A stretch of 64,000 nucleotides of DNA, taken from the NCBI GenBank assembly GCA_005880915.1, contig VBIW01000035.1, forward strand, positions 124,001-188,000, given 5' to 3'. Numbering within the stretch: position 1 is the first letter of the stretch; every line of letters starts with the position of its first letter. The DNA comes from Chloroflexota bacterium (lineage in GTDB: Bacteria > Chloroflexota > Dormibacteria > Dormibacterales > Dormibacteraceae). Both the position numbers and the translations under genes were made by a program. The notes below the pieces were generated by a model. That model was not told the origin of the DNA, ran no database searches, and was given only the letters and a program-made list of their open reading frames with translations. This document shows positions 7,480 to 16,623 of this stretch, one piece after another.

Positions 7480-8835
7480 CTAGCTGGCTTTCCAGGAAGG
7501 ACACAGCGCGAAGTTCGCGGTGTTGGGTTGGCCCGCTGTCAGGTCGCACTGGTTGCCCTTGATCTCGTTGACCATTTGCAGCGGCATCATCAAGTCGTCA
7601 CCCTTCAAGTTCACCGAGTCCTTGAGCACGGGGAACGGATAGGTGCTCGACGTTGTCGTGGTGCCGACCGTCTCGCCGACGTTTGCCTGCAGCTCGTTGG
7701 AGCGGATCGTGATCTTGTAGCCGCGCAGGCTGTCGAACGTGTGGCCCGAGATCTGCTTGACGACCATGTCAGCGTCGAAGGACTTGGCCGAGTTGGCGGC
7801 CTGCGCCCAGATGCTGAGCGCGTCGTAGTCCATGATCGCCCAGTCGGACGGATATTCGCCGCTGTACCTGGCGCGGTAACGCGTGATGTAGTCGGTCAGA
7901 CGCGCGTTGTTGTTCTGCAGCGCGAAGAACGGCGCGCGCATGTAGGCGTGCATGCCCGAGGGGTACTGCGAGCCGAGAGAGTTCAGCTCGTCGACCGAGA
8001 CGAGAGTCGTCATCGGGTACTTGACGAAGAACTGAGGGTCGACGGCCAGCGCCTGCTTCACGAAGTTGATCTCGTCGGCGGCGAAGATGTTCGAGTAGAC
8101 GAGGTCTGGCTTGGCCGCCTGGATGGCGTTGATGGTGGAATCCCAGCGCGGGTTGGTCGGAAACGGCACGTACCAGGTGCTGGGGTCATTGACGATCTGC
8201 GCGCTCGAGTTGGCCTTCTTCAAAGCCGCGACGAACGCATTCGTCTCTGAGATGCCGAACAGATACTTCGGCGACACGATGAAGATCTTGTTGACGTTGA
8301 GGCTGGCCGCAAGCCGGCCGGCAGCGGTGCCCTCCATGTAGGTGTTGGGGACGATCGAAACCCAGTACGGGTTGACGACGTCTGGCTCCATGGTCAGCTG
8401 CCAGCTGTTGCAGGTGGCGTCGATCGTGATGATCTTGTTCTGCTTGGCGATCGGGCTCTCGGCCAGGCACTGGGCCGAGGTGACAGATCCCATCAGGGCG
8501 ACCACGTTGTCCTGCAGGATCATCGACTTGGTGTTGCTCACCGCCTGCGGCACCGTGGTGCCGTCGTCCTGGATGTCCATCTCGATCTTGTAGCCGTTGA
8601 CGCCGCCCTTGGCGTTGATGTCGTCCGCGGCCAGGTTCAGAGCCTGGCTGACCGCGTGGCCGTAGAGGGCCGACTGGCCCGTCAGCGGAGCCGAATAGCC
8701 GACCTTTTTCGTGCCCTTGAAGGTCACGGCCGTGTTGCCTGAAGGCTGGCTGCCACAGGCGGCGACGACGAGCGTCGCGACCAGGGCGAACGCCAGCCAG
8801 GCGAATGGCTTGACGATGCGTGGTACCAACTTCAT
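7480..8835 (-). CDS. Branched-chain amino acid-type ABC transporter substrate-binding lipoprotein
   Basis: A 451-residue periplasmic-binding protein of the Leu/Ile/Val (type I) class. The N-terminus has a basic start, a hydrophobic core and a lipobox VVAAC with Cys27, so it is a membrane-anchored lipoprotein. The mature part has the familiar GYSAPLTGQSALYGHAV strand, a LNLAADDINAKGGVNG helix and a MGSVTSAQCLAESPIA ligand-site region. It is first in the liv operon and probably sets its specificity, which may be an amino acid, amide or short peptide. The strong GGGGAGG sits only one base before the ATG, an unusually tight spacing. Confidence 0.88.
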   Translation of the reverse strand: MKLVPRIVKPFAWLAFALVATLVVAACGSQPSGNTAVTFKGTKKVGYSAPLTGQSALYGHAVSQALNLAADDINAKGGVNGYKIEMDIQDDGTTVPQAVSNTKSMILQDNVVALMGSVTSAQCLAESPIAKQNKIITIDATCNSWQLTMEPDVVNPYWVSIVPNTYMEGTAAGRLAASLNVNKIFIVSPKYLFGISETNAFVAALKKANSSAQIVNDPSTWYVPFPTNPRWDSTINAIQAAKPDLVYSNIFAADEINFVKQALAVDPQFFVKYPMTTLVSVDELNSLGSQYPSGMHAYMRAPFFALQNNNARLTDYITRYRARYSGEYPSDWAIMDYDALSIWAQAANSAKSFDADMVVKQISGHTFDSLRGYKITIRSNELQANVGETVGTTTTSSTYPFPVLKDSVNLKGDDLMMPLQMVNEIKGNQCDLTAGQPNTANFALCPSWKAS

Positions 8836-8956
8836 ACCTCCCCTGGTGTTTGGTACGTCATCCCGAAACCACAGTCCGCCGGGTGCCCCGGCGACGCCGA
8901 TATCGTATTCCGCCGTGGTCGAGGCTGCTGGCCTCAGATCGGTTCATGCTAGGAAC

Positions 8957-10939
8957 ATGGCCACAATTCAAAAAGCTCAACCCGCGCGGGCGGCCGCGCA
9001 GCGCGAACGCTTCCAGCCGGCGGATGTCCTGAAGCAGGTCGTCATCTCGACCCTGGCGGTCGCCCCCGACGGCGCATCCATCGTCTACGTCCAGCGCACG
9101 GTCGAGGACGGCAAGTACGCCAGGCGCCTGTGGCGGACGACGTTCGAGGGCGGCAAACCCGAGCCGCTCACCAACGCCAACGCCAGCGACGGCCGGCCCC
9201 GCTTCTCGCCTGACGGGCGCCACCTCGCCTTCATCTCCGACCGCACCGGCAAGCCCCAGGCCTGGGTCCTGCCCCTGGGCGGCGGCGAGCCGCGTCAGGT
9301 CACCGACATGCCAAACGGCGTCGGCGCTGCCGACTGGTCACCGGACGGTAGGCAGCTCCTCCTGCTCGCGGGTTCCGGCGAGAAGCGTTTCCTCGTCGGC
9401 AAGGAGGACGACCCGACCGCGCGGCGCATCCGCGACTACACATGGCGCATGGACGGCGCGGGTATCAGGGACGAGCACACCAGCGTCTGGATCGCCGACC
9501 TCGCGGGCGCCAAGCCGGTGCGCCTCACCCCACCGACCTACAACGTCGAGGCGGCTGCGTGGTCGCCGGACGGCAAGCACATTGCCTTCAGCGCCGACAT
9601 GCGCGAGAGCGCCGCGCTGGAAGAGATCAGCTCGCTGTGGGTGCTGGCGGTCGATGGCACGTCCGAGCCACGCCACGTCGCGTCACCCAAGAGCGGCATC
9701 CTCAACGTCGCCTGGGCTCCCTCCACGCACATCGCGTTTCTTGCTGTCGACAAGCCTGGCCAGCCGGGCTGGGCGGACATGGAGCTGCACATTGCTGACG
9801 GAGACACGACAAGACGCCTGGCCGCCGACCGCCACATCAACATCCAGCTCACAAGCTACGGCGACTACCTGGACAGCGAGAACAACGGCGCGCCGCCGGT
9901 CATGTGGGAAGACGGCGAGCACGTGCTTGCTTTCGTCGGGCATCGCGGCCACAGCCATCCGTTCCGATTCGGCGTCGACGGGACCGTCGAGGAGCTGGCC
10001 GAGCCAACCGCGGTCTGCTTTGCGATGGCTGCCGGCGGCGGCCGCGTCGCCGTCGTCGCGTCGACCGACGAACCGTCCGACGTCTACGCCGTCGAGAACG
10101 GCGAGCTGCGCAGGCTCACCGACGCCGGCAGCCGCTGGTACGGCCCATTTCATCGCAGCACCGAGCGCCTGAGCATCAAGCATCCCGACGGCCACGACAT
10201 CGACGCGTGGCTGATGACGGCACAAGATAAAAAGACGAAGGCGCCGCTCGTGATCGACGTCCACGGCGGGCCCAACGCCTCATTCGGTCCCACGCCCTGG
10301 CTCGAGGTGAACGCGCTGGCCGACGCCGGCTTTCACGTCATCTGGTCCAACCCGCGCGGCTCGACGAGCTACGGCGAGGACTACGCGAAATCGCTCGAAG
10401 GCCGGTGGGGCGAGCCGGACGGAAGCGACCTGCTCAGGATCATCGACTGGGCGGTGGGCGAGGGCCTGGCCGACCGCAAGCAGATCGGCATCATGGGCCT
10501 CTCATATGGCGGCTTCATGACCAACTGGATGCTCGCCAACCACCCGGGCGTCTTCCAGGCAGGGGTCAGCGAGAACCCCGTGACCGACCTGCTCCTCGAG
10601 TGGGCGAGCTCAGATTTCGGCTTCATCATCGGCCGGCGGTCGATCGAGGTCCAGAACCCGTGGGAGAACATCGGCGCGTTCCTCGCCCGCTCGCCCTCGA
10701 CTCACATGCATCAGAACCACGCCCCGCTCCTGCTGCTGCAGGCGGAGAACGACCTGCGCTGCCCTCCGGGCAACAGCGAGATGGTCTTCAACATGCTTCG
10801 CATCCTCGGCCGCGAGGTCGAGATGATTCGCTACCCGGGCGAGTCCCACGTGATGCTGATCATCGGCCGGCCTGACCGCCGCGTGGACCGGCTCGAGCGG
10901 ATCGTGGGCTGGTTCCAGAAGCACCTCGCGGAGCCATAA
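8957..10939 (+). CDS. S9-family prolyl oligopeptidase-like serine peptidase
   Basis: A 660-residue soluble peptidase. The ATG at 8957 is chosen because upstream codons are not protein-like and overlap the divergent gene's start region. Residues 1-400 form a beta-propeller with repeated SPDGRHLAF / SPDGKHIAF strands typical of PD40 repeats. The C-terminal alpha/beta hydrolase has DVHGGPNASFG for the oxyanion region and the nucleophile Ser516 in GLSYGGF. The acid is Asp599 in ENDLRCPP and the base His631 in GESHVM. It probably hydrolyses short peptides in the cytoplasm, as no signal peptide is seen. It diverges from the liv operon. Confidence 0.88.
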   Translation: MATIQKAQPARAAAQRERFQPADVLKQVVISTLAVAPDGASIVYVQRTVEDGKYARRLWRTTFEGGKPEPLTNANASDGRPRFSPDGRHLAFISDRTGKPQAWVLPLGGGEPRQVTDMPNGVGAADWSPDGRQLLLLAGSGEKRFLVGKEDDPTARRIRDYTWRMDGAGIRDEHTSVWIADLAGAKPVRLTPPTYNVEAAAWSPDGKHIAFSADMRESAALEEISSLWVLAVDGTSEPRHVASPKSGILNVAWAPSTHIAFLAVDKPGQPGWADMELHIADGDTTRRLAADRHINIQLTSYGDYLDSENNGAPPVMWEDGEHVLAFVGHRGHSHPFRFGVDGTVEELAEPTAVCFAMAAGGGRVAVVASTDEPSDVYAVENGELRRLTDAGSRWYGPFHRSTERLSIKHPDGHDIDAWLMTAQDKKTKAPLVIDVHGGPNASFGPTPWLEVNALADAGFHVIWSNPRGSTSYGEDYAKSLEGRWGEPDGSDLLRIIDWAVGEGLADRKQIGIMGLSYGGFMTNWMLANHPGVFQAGVSENPVTDLLLEWASSDFGFIIGRRSIEVQNPWENIGAFLARSPSTHMHQNHAPLLLLQAENDLRCPPGNSEMVFNMLRILGREVEMIRYPGESHVMLIIGRPDRRVDRLERIVGWFQKHLAEP

Positions 10940-11033
10940 CCTGGGCATCGCTTGCCGTTCGCCTGGAGCCGAATAAACTTCCAGGAGCCGCATTCACGCA
11001 TAGGCACACGGGGTTCTTTGGAGGAAAGCGCGT

Positions 11034-12713
11034 ATGTCTCGATCCCTGCGACGCGTGCTCACTTTCGCGACCGGCTCGCTCGTGGTCATGGCCGCGGGAC
11101 CGGCCCTCACCGCCGTCCAGGCGGCCAACCAGCCGACGGCTTTCGGCGCCATCAACCACGTCGTGGTGATCTACGAGGAGAACCACAGCTTCGACAACCT
11201 GTACGGCGCCTGGGAGGGAGTCAACGGCCGGGCCAACGCCACCAACTCCTCGCAGGTCGCGCAGGACGGCTCGACTTACGGCTGTCTATTGCAGAACGAC
11301 GTCAACCTCACGTCCCCGCCGCTGTCGCCTGACTGTTCCAACACCGCGACGTTGAAGACACACTTCTTCAACCAGCCGTTCAGCATCGAGAGCTACATTC
11401 CGGCCAGCGCGCAGACCTGCCCGCAGCCTGGCGGGTTCTTCCCGCACGGCTCGAGACCAAGCCCGAGCAATCTGCCTGGCGGATGCACCGAGGACATCGT
11501 GCATCGCTTCTACCAGGAGCAGTACCAGACCAACCGTGGAATGCAGAACCGGTACGTGACCGGTAGCGACGCAGTCGGTCTTGCGATGGGCTACTACAAC
11601 ACGACCACGCTGCCCATCTACCAGTACCTGCACAGCGACGGCGCTCCTCATTACGCCATCGCTGATGATTTCTTTCAGAGCGCATTCGGCGGATCGTTCC
11701 TCAACCACCAGTGGCTGATCGCGGCGGCGTCCCCGGTCTGGACCGGAGCTCCGGCAAGCCAGCACTCGGTTCTCGACGCCAATGGCTTCCCCAACTCGAC
11801 CTACCCGCTCTATCACCCGGCCACCCCGGTGTCCGACCAGCGAGTGACGCAGGCCTGCGGCCTCACCACCACTGTGGCCGGCTTCGCCTGCGGCGATTTC
11901 GCGGTCAACACGATCCAGCCAGGCCAGCAGCCTTTCAAGGGCTCTCCGCAGCTCCCGCTGCAGACCGGCAATACGATTGGCGACGAGCTGAGCAAGGCCA
12001 ACGTCAGCTGGGCCTGGTATTCGGGCGGCTGGTCGAATGCCGATGGTGATGCCGGCGCGCCGGGGTGGACTAACGGAAATACCTTCGGCGTCTGCAGCGA
12101 TCCCTACTCGAGCCTCAACGGGACGAGCGGCACCCGGTGGTACTGCCCGAACAAGGTCTTTCAGTTTCACCACCAGCCGTTCAACTACTTCCTCAACTAC
12201 GCGCCGGGCACTCCTGGCCGCACGCACTTGCAAGACGAGCAGGCTTTCTCCGACCTGGTCGGCACGTCGACCAAGGACTGCAAGCTCAACTCGGTCAGCT
12301 TCGTCAAGCCGATCGGGCTCGAGAACGAGCACCCCGGTTACACGAGCGAGACCGCCGGGAGCAACCACCTCATCAGCCTTCTGTCGGCGATCAACAGCAG
12401 CGCTTGCCGCAAGGACACCATGGTCGTCGTGACTTACGACGAGTTCGGCGGGCAGTGGGACCACGTCGCGCCTCCCGGACAGGGCGGCACCGCCGGCCCG
12501 CACGACAAGTTCGGGCCCGGCACCCGGATCCCCGCGCTGATCATCGCGCCGCGCCTGCGCGGCGACTTCGTCGTCGACCACACCCAGTACGACACCACCT
12601 CGATCCTCGCCACCATCGAGCACCGCTGGGGCGTCGCCGCCCTGGGCTCGCGGGATGGCGCGGTCAACGACCTCTCGAACGTCTTCAACGCCAAATCGCC
12701 TTTCGATACGTAG
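11034..12713 (+). CDS. Secreted phosphoesterase (phospholipase C / acid phosphatase family)
   Basis: A 559-residue exported protein with a typical signal peptide ending near VQA at residues 28-31 and a good ribosome site (GGAGGAA) ten bases before the ATG. Phosphoesterase-family motifs are present. EENHSFDNLYG lies near residue 46, VVTYDEFGGQWDHVAPP near residue 470, and GPGTRIPALIIAP follows it. These supply the metal-binding and nucleophile regions of PF04185-type phospholipases C and acid phosphatases. It probably releases phosphate from extracellular organic phosphate, but the exact substrate cannot be read. It stands alone, followed by a strong bidirectional hairpin. Confidence 0.85.
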   Translation: MSRSLRRVLTFATGSLVVMAAGPALTAVQAANQPTAFGAINHVVVIYEENHSFDNLYGAWEGVNGRANATNSSQVAQDGSTYGCLLQNDVNLTSPPLSPDCSNTATLKTHFFNQPFSIESYIPASAQTCPQPGGFFPHGSRPSPSNLPGGCTEDIVHRFYQEQYQTNRGMQNRYVTGSDAVGLAMGYYNTTTLPIYQYLHSDGAPHYAIADDFFQSAFGGSFLNHQWLIAAASPVWTGAPASQHSVLDANGFPNSTYPLYHPATPVSDQRVTQACGLTTTVAGFACGDFAVNTIQPGQQPFKGSPQLPLQTGNTIGDELSKANVSWAWYSGGWSNADGDAGAPGWTNGNTFGVCSDPYSSLNGTSGTRWYCPNKVFQFHHQPFNYFLNYAPGTPGRTHLQDEQAFSDLVGTSTKDCKLNSVSFVKPIGLENEHPGYTSETAGSNHLISLLSAINSSACRKDTMVVVTYDEFGGQWDHVAPPGQGGTAGPHDKFGPGTRIPALIIAPRLRGDFVVDHTQYDTTSILATIEHRWGVAALGSRDGAVNDLSNVFNAKSPFDT

Positions 12714-12762
12714 GCGTCTGGACCTAGGGAACTGCCGCCGGCAGTATTAAGCGTTCGGGGGT

Positions 12763-12790
12763 AACTCGGGCCGGACAACCGGCCCGAGTT
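12763..12790. terminator. Bidirectional hairpin between convergent genes
   Basis: A perfect 12-bp stem (AACTCGGGCCGG with CCGGCCCGAGTT) and an ACAA loop lie between the stop of the phosphoesterase at 12713 and the convergent stop at 12798. There is no clear T-run. Confidence 0.7.
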
Positions 12791-12797
12791 GTCTCGA

Positions 12798-13283
12798 CTA
12801 GTCCTCGTCTTCTGCGGTGGACATGGCAAACCAGAGGAAGCTGCCGCGCGGTGATCCACCGACGAATACGACCGGATCCTTGCACGGGTGGGGCAAGTCC
12901 ACCGTGGCGTTGATGGTCGAATCACCGGCCAGGCTCGCCGGGGCGCCAGTGGTCTCCACGTTCACAACTCCAGCCGGGGTGATGCAGCTGACAACCGCCT
13001 GGAACGGGGTGATCGGGTTCTTGCCCGCGGCGACCACGATCAAGCCGTTCACGGTCACCGAGACGTGTCCCTGGCGGTCGACTGAGCCAGTGCCCGAGAC
13101 GATGCTCCACGCGGCTCCGCCTCCGGGAATGCCGCGTTCGGTTACGGGAGGGTGGCCTACCGGCGTCATGGAATCGAACTCGATCAGAGTGTTGCCTTCA
13201 TGAGCCCCGACGCTCACCGCGCTCGCGCCGAGCAGGCTCAGCGCGCCGATTCCGACAACCACAAATTTCCGCCAAAGGGCCAT
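12798..13283 (-). CDS. Secreted hypothetical protein
   Basis: A 161-residue protein with a signal peptide of about 27 residues ending in VGAHE and a GGAGGTG ribosome site. The mature part is rich in beta-strand-like Val/Thr/Gly segments and has two cysteines, one in VVSCITPAG and one in LPHPCKDP, which could form a disulfide. I recognise no catalytic motif. It is probably an extracellular or surface-attached protein of unknown role. It is convergent with the phosphoesterase and shares its terminator. Confidence 0.6.
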   Translation of the reverse strand: MALWRKFVVVGIGALSLLGASAVSVGAHEGNTLIEFDSMTPVGHPPVTERGIPGGGAAWSIVSGTGSVDRQGHVSVTVNGLIVVAAGKNPITPFQAVVSCITPAGVVNVETTGAPASLAGDSTINATVDLPHPCKDPVVFVGGSPRGSFLWFAMSTAEDED

Positions 13284-13341
13284 TGCACAACACCTCCACC
13301 AACGCCGCCGGCGACGGCTCTCGATACCCGGCTGGGTTACC

Positions 13342-13926
13342 TCACCCCCGGCCGAAGATCGAGCTCTCGAGCACGTAGAAAAGGCCGATAGCCACGTAAA
13401 GCGCGCCGCTGGCGAGCGGGTTTATCAGCGCGACCAGCGTGGCGCCCAGGTACAGGAGCGGACCCGGCAGGTAGCTGCGCCCGATGCCGTCGACCGCCTT
13501 CTGATCGGCGTCGTGGCGCAGCAGACGGCGGCCTGTCGCGGCGTAACGCCAGATCACGTTGAAGAAGGTGGCGGTAGCGGTCAGCGTGATCCCGTAGGCC
13601 AGAGCTGCCGGCTCGGCCTGGGATGTCGTGATGTACTGCGCGAGCAGCCGCGTCGGGAACGGGATGAACGCTATGCACATGAGGAACAGCACGTTGACCA
13701 TCAGGAAGAAGCGGTCGACGTGGGCGACCTGGTGCATCACGGTGTGGTGGTTGACCCAGATGATCCCGATCGTGATGAAGCTCAGCGCGTACGCCAGGTA
13801 GCCCGGCCAGATGATCCGCAGCTCGTGGCCCAGGTCATTGCCGGCGACCGTCAGGTTGAGGACCAGCAGCGTGGCGGCGATGGCGAAGATGCCGTCCGCA
13901 AACGCCTCGAGCCGGTTCTTGGGCAC
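13342..13926 (-). CDS. TMEM175-family (DUF1211) potassium channel-like protein
   Basis: A 194-residue membrane protein with six hydrophobic segments. The first helix carries RLEAFADGIFAIAATLLVLN, the bacterial TMEM175/DUF1211 signature, with FAD in place of the commoner FSD. IWVNHHTVMHQV is also typical. One six-helix repeat per chain is normal for bacterial members, which assemble as tetramers and conduct potassium with low selectivity. The GTG start at 13926 is supported by the family N-terminus. It stands alone. Confidence 0.82.
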   Translation of the reverse strand: MPKNRLEAFADGIFAIAATLLVLNLTVAGNDLGHELRIIWPGYLAYALSFITIGIIWVNHHTVMHQVAHVDRFFLMVNVLFLMCIAFIPFPTRLLAQYITTSQAEPAALAYGITLTATATFFNVIWRYAATGRRLLRHDADQKAVDGIGRSYLPGPLLYLGATLVALINPLASGALYVAIGLFYVLESSIFGRG

Positions 13927-14056
13927 GGCGTCAATTCAAACGGAATTGCCGCAAGGTTCGAACCGAGCGCCCGTTATTTGTATTCGTAAGTTCGCCTTTG
14001 CCCCGGAGCGCGGCCTTCTCTCCCACCTCTACTCCGAAGGTCAATGCTCCAACCGA

Positions 14057-14137
14057 CCCGGCGAGCCCCCTCCCAATCAGCTCGCCGGGCAACGGGGGGT
14101 CCTCTCCCCCCAGGGGAGAGGGCAGGGGAGAGGGGCC
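14057..14137. repeat. Intergenic GC-rich hairpins
   Basis: The 296-bp gap between 13926 and 14223 holds a hairpin with a 9-bp stem (CCCGGCGAG at 14057-14065, CTCGCCGGG at 14081-14089). A purine/pyrimidine repeat at about 14098-14137 is related to the one inside the M20 gene at 3517. No gene is seen. Confidence 0.55.
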
Positions 14138-14237
14138 TGAAAAGGACTATTTCCCCACTAACAGGGAGAGGGGCCTGAAAAGGACTATTTCCCCACTAAC
14201 AGGGAGAGGGGCCTGAAAAGGACTATTTCCCCACTAA
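14124..14237. repeat. Three tandem copies of a 38-bp repeat
   Basis: Three head-to-tail units of 38 bp start at about 14124, 14162 and 14200. Copies 2 and 3 are identical through their shared length; the first differs by a base near its start. The last copy overlaps the final codons and stop of the papain-like gene at 14223, so the units contain copies of that gene's 3' end. Confidence 0.85.
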
Positions 14238-14993
14238 CCGGATTGTCCAGAAGTCCGACGACAGGCCTGGCTGGATCAGGTAGGCGTAGGGGAGCGTGAA
14301 GTAGCCGTTCATGCCCCAGCCCTTGCCCCACGAGTTGCGCACGATGAACCACTCGTTGGCGTCGTCGTAACCCACAGCCATCACCGCGTGCCCGCCGATG
14401 GGCCGCTCGCCCCACATCGGCATCGGCGCGTGCCCTGAGCGAGCCACCGTCTTCGTCTCGAAGCTCTGGTAGACGGTGAACCCGAAGATGAACGGATAGC
14501 CCGACGCAAGGCAGCCCTTCATCTGGTTCAAGTCCTGGACCAGGCTTTGATAGGAGATCGCGCGGTCGAGCCTGGCGTCGCGATAGGCGCGCACGGACGG
14601 CTTGGTCGCGAACTTCGCAATGACGTAGGGCCATTCAGGCTCGGGGCAAGCACCATCGCTCGCCACCGATTTGATCCCGTCGCGCAGCTGAGCGCCGCTG
14701 TCCATCCGAACCGTGCGCTCGATGACGCGCTCGTTGTAGTAGATGAAAAGGCGCGACGGCACGAAGGCGGAGAGCTTCTGCTTCATCTGGTCGAACTGGA
14801 TCGCGCCGGCGATCGCGTTGGCCGTGCAGCTGCCCAGCTGGCCCTGGTTGTAGACCGGCGGGCAGCGGCGCCGGAGGTCGGCGCGCGGAGGGAGGGCGAC
14901 GAGGAACTGAGGCGGCGCGGCGTAGAGGTGGTCGCGCTGGTCGGGCTGGTCAGGGATCCAGCCGTAGCGGCGGATCTTTCGCGGTTGGGTCAT
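14223..14993 (-). CDS. C1A papain-like cysteine protease
   Basis: A 256-residue protein with no signal peptide and only a short N-terminal extension before the catalytic domain. The oxyanion Gln50/Gln52 and nucleophile Cys56 lie in NQGQLGSCTANA, the base His202 in GGHAVMAVGYDD, and Asn220 in VRNSWGKGWGMNGY, the full papain triad in order. A DQRDH motif lies near residue 18. The lack of a prodomain and leader suggests a cytoplasmic or unconventionally released enzyme. Its 3' end is duplicated in the adjacent 38-bp tandem repeats. It stands alone and its substrate is unknown. Confidence 0.85.
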   Translation of the reverse strand: MTQPRKIRRYGWIPDQPDQRDHLYAAPPQFLVALPPRADLRRRCPPVYNQGQLGSCTANAIAGAIQFDQMKQKLSAFVPSRLFIYYNERVIERTVRMDSGAQLRDGIKSVASDGACPEPEWPYVIAKFATKPSVRAYRDARLDRAISYQSLVQDLNQMKGCLASGYPFIFGFTVYQSFETKTVARSGHAPMPMWGERPIGGHAVMAVGYDDANEWFIVRNSWGKGWGMNGYFTLPYAYLIQPGLSSDFWTIRLVGK

Positions 14994-15019
14994 TCCCGCG
15001 GATTATCGCCTTTCCACGA

Positions 15020-15094
15020 ATTCCGCCTCGGTGGGTCCAACGGAGCTGAATCTGGCCTCGCGAGACGCTTCGCTGGATACAACGAGGCGGAATC
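15020..15094. repeat. 75-bp MITE-like inverted-repeat element, copy 1
   Basis: The imperfect terminal inverted repeats are ATTCCGCCTCGGTGGGTCCA on the left and TGGATACAACGAGGCGGAAT on the right. A second element of the same length and end sequence lies at 32515-32589. No coding capacity. Confidence 0.65.
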
Positions 15095-15102
15095 GGGCGT
15101 GC

Positions 15103-15159
15103 GGCGCAGCCCCATCCCCGCCGCAAGCGGCGGTACTTCCCCACTGCGTGGGGAAGAGC
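15103..15159. repeat. 57-bp palindromic repeat, copy 1
   Basis: Identical over 57 bp to 23133-23189. It holds two hairpins: CCGCCGCAAGCGGCGG, and TTCCCCACTGCGTGGGGAA. It abuts the MITE-like element. Confidence 0.85.
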
Positions 15160-15249
15160 GGGAGATCATCCAAACGTACGATGACGCGCCCCACCGACCT
15201 GAACGATGGTTAGCTGAAGACTTCCTTACATGAGCACGGGGGTGTGATT

Positions 15250-15984
15250 GTGAAAAGACCGACCTCTTTGCTGTGGGCCCTGATCACCGCGACAGCGCTT
15301 GCCGCGGCGGCGGCATTACCGGCATCCGCAGCAGCGGAACCGCCGGGACCAGGAGGGGTCAGCGATTCACTCCTGCTGGCCGTGGTCGCTAGCGCCGGAG
15401 ACGATGTCTTCTCGACGACAGACCTGACGAGCTTGATCGATCCAACCTCGACCTCAACCCAGCACTACGGTCCGTACCAAAGTGTCTCTCCGGACTCCGG
15501 CACGTGTGGCAACAACTGGGCCGATGACAGTTTCGACCGCCATTTCACTGTCCGCCAGAATGGCGGCAATTACACGGTCATCGAGCAGTTTAAAGATGGC
15601 AACTTCCAGACACCGTCGACGACCCCCCCGAACACCAACCAGAGTCCGGGAGCCTGCAACACCGCCCCGCCGCCATTTGGCAACGGCGGCGTCGTCAGTC
15701 CCGGCATAACCGGAAGTCTGCATGGCTACTTCATCATCACCGTGCCTCCAGGCACGACCCAACTGAGCAATGACCCTCACTGCAACGCCGCCACCATGAC
15801 CAATGCCAACTGCGACACCGCGACCTTCATCGACACTCACTTTTCGTGCAGCTACGGCATTGACTGCACAGTGCCGACCTTCTTCTTCCACTACTCAGCC
15901 GGCGACCAGTCACTTACCTCGCATGAGTGGAAGAACGCGTCGGCCGACCGCGGCGGCAACAGCGGGGACATCCGAAGTAATTAG
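15250..15984 (+). CDS. Secreted hypothetical protein
   Basis: About 244 residues from GTG 15250, preferred over GTG 15244 because GGGGGTG then sits at normal distance. The signal peptide ends at an Ala-rich ALPASAAAEP site near residue 30. The mature protein is polar, rich in Thr, Ser, Asn and Gly, with about eight cysteines, consistent with a disulfide-stabilised extracellular protein. I recognise no motif. It is convergent with the gene at 15981 and overlaps its stop by four bases. Confidence 0.6.
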   Translation: MKRPTSLLWALITATALAAAAALPASAAAEPPGPGGVSDSLLLAVVASAGDDVFSTTDLTSLIDPTSTSTQHYGPYQSVSPDSGTCGNNWADDSFDRHFTVRQNGGNYTVIEQFKDGNFQTPSTTPPNTNQSPGACNTAPPPFGNGGVVSPGITGSLHGYFIITVPPGTTQLSNDPHCNAATMTNANCDTATFIDTHFSCSYGIDCTVPTFFFHYSAGDQSLTSHEWKNASADRGGNSGDIRSN

Positions 15985-16598
15985 AGATAGGGCCAGTTCG
16001 CGACGCTTGGCCCATCGCCGACGAACGCGTCGACTCCCTTGGGGAAGCGGTGGGCCTCGAGGACGATTGCGGTTGCTCGCGCGTGCCCTTCGAGGATCAC
16101 CAGGCGTCCGTCCGGCCGCCGCAGCGCGATGATCTCAGGCACCTTCTTGTCCGAATGGCACAGCCCTGAGGCAAGCGACAGCACGACCATGTTGGTCTGG
16201 TCGCCGGTGAAGACGTGGCCGACGTTGGTCGCGCCCTCCGCCACCTTGCGGGTGGCCGGCGAGAGGATGGGCCACGCGGCGCCCTGCCGTGCGTAGAGCA
16301 GATCGCCGACCTCGTCGGTGCTGAGCCGGAAGCGCCTCCACGTGATGTCGTTGCCCAGTCCCTGGAAGCTGCCGCTTCCCTGGCCGAACCCATACGTCGC
16401 AGTGATGATCTGGCGCCGCAGGTCGTTCTGCGCCTGGTCGCGAAGGTCCGGGTTGCGCGCCGCCTTCAGCGCCAGCGACAGATTTGCGGGATTGGGCGGG
16501 TTCCCGACGAGGTAAGCCTGGAACTCAGGCGACTCGATTTCGGCCTGCAGCCAGGCGAGGATGACCTGGTCTTCCGTCGCCTGTCCCAGGTCGTCCAT
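15981..16598 (-). CDS. Hypothetical protein with ParB/sulfiredoxin-like motif
   Basis: About 205 residues from ATG 16598; an alternative ATG at 16625 would overlap the divergent ppdK start. The C-terminal half contains PEIIALRRPDGRLVILEGHARATAIVLEA, which resembles the ParB/sulfiredoxin-fold pattern of a strand, a Glu-Gly-His turn and a helix. The N-terminal half is helical and includes YGFGQGSGSFQGLGND. DNA-binding partners such as HTH domains are not visible. The motif is suggestive only. The gene diverges from ppdK. Confidence 0.5.
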   Translation of the reverse strand: MDDLGQATEDQVILAWLQAEIESPEFQAYLVGNPPNPANLSLALKAARNPDLRDQAQNDLRRQIITATYGFGQGSGSFQGLGNDITWRRFRLSTDEVGDLLYARQGAAWPILSPATRKVAEGATNVGHVFTGDQTNMVVLSLASGLCHSDKKVPEIIALRRPDGRLVILEGHARATAIVLEAHRFPKGVDAFVGDGPSVANWPYL

Positions 16599-16623
16599 TG
16601 ATCCATGGGAAAATAACACCTCC

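Noticed and set aside
11286..12623. Minus-strand frame of 445 codons
   Set aside because: Antisense to the secreted phosphoesterase, whose motifs are clear.
14124..14237. CRISPR-like tandem repeat
   Set aside because: The units are head to tail with no spacers and no cas genes nearby.
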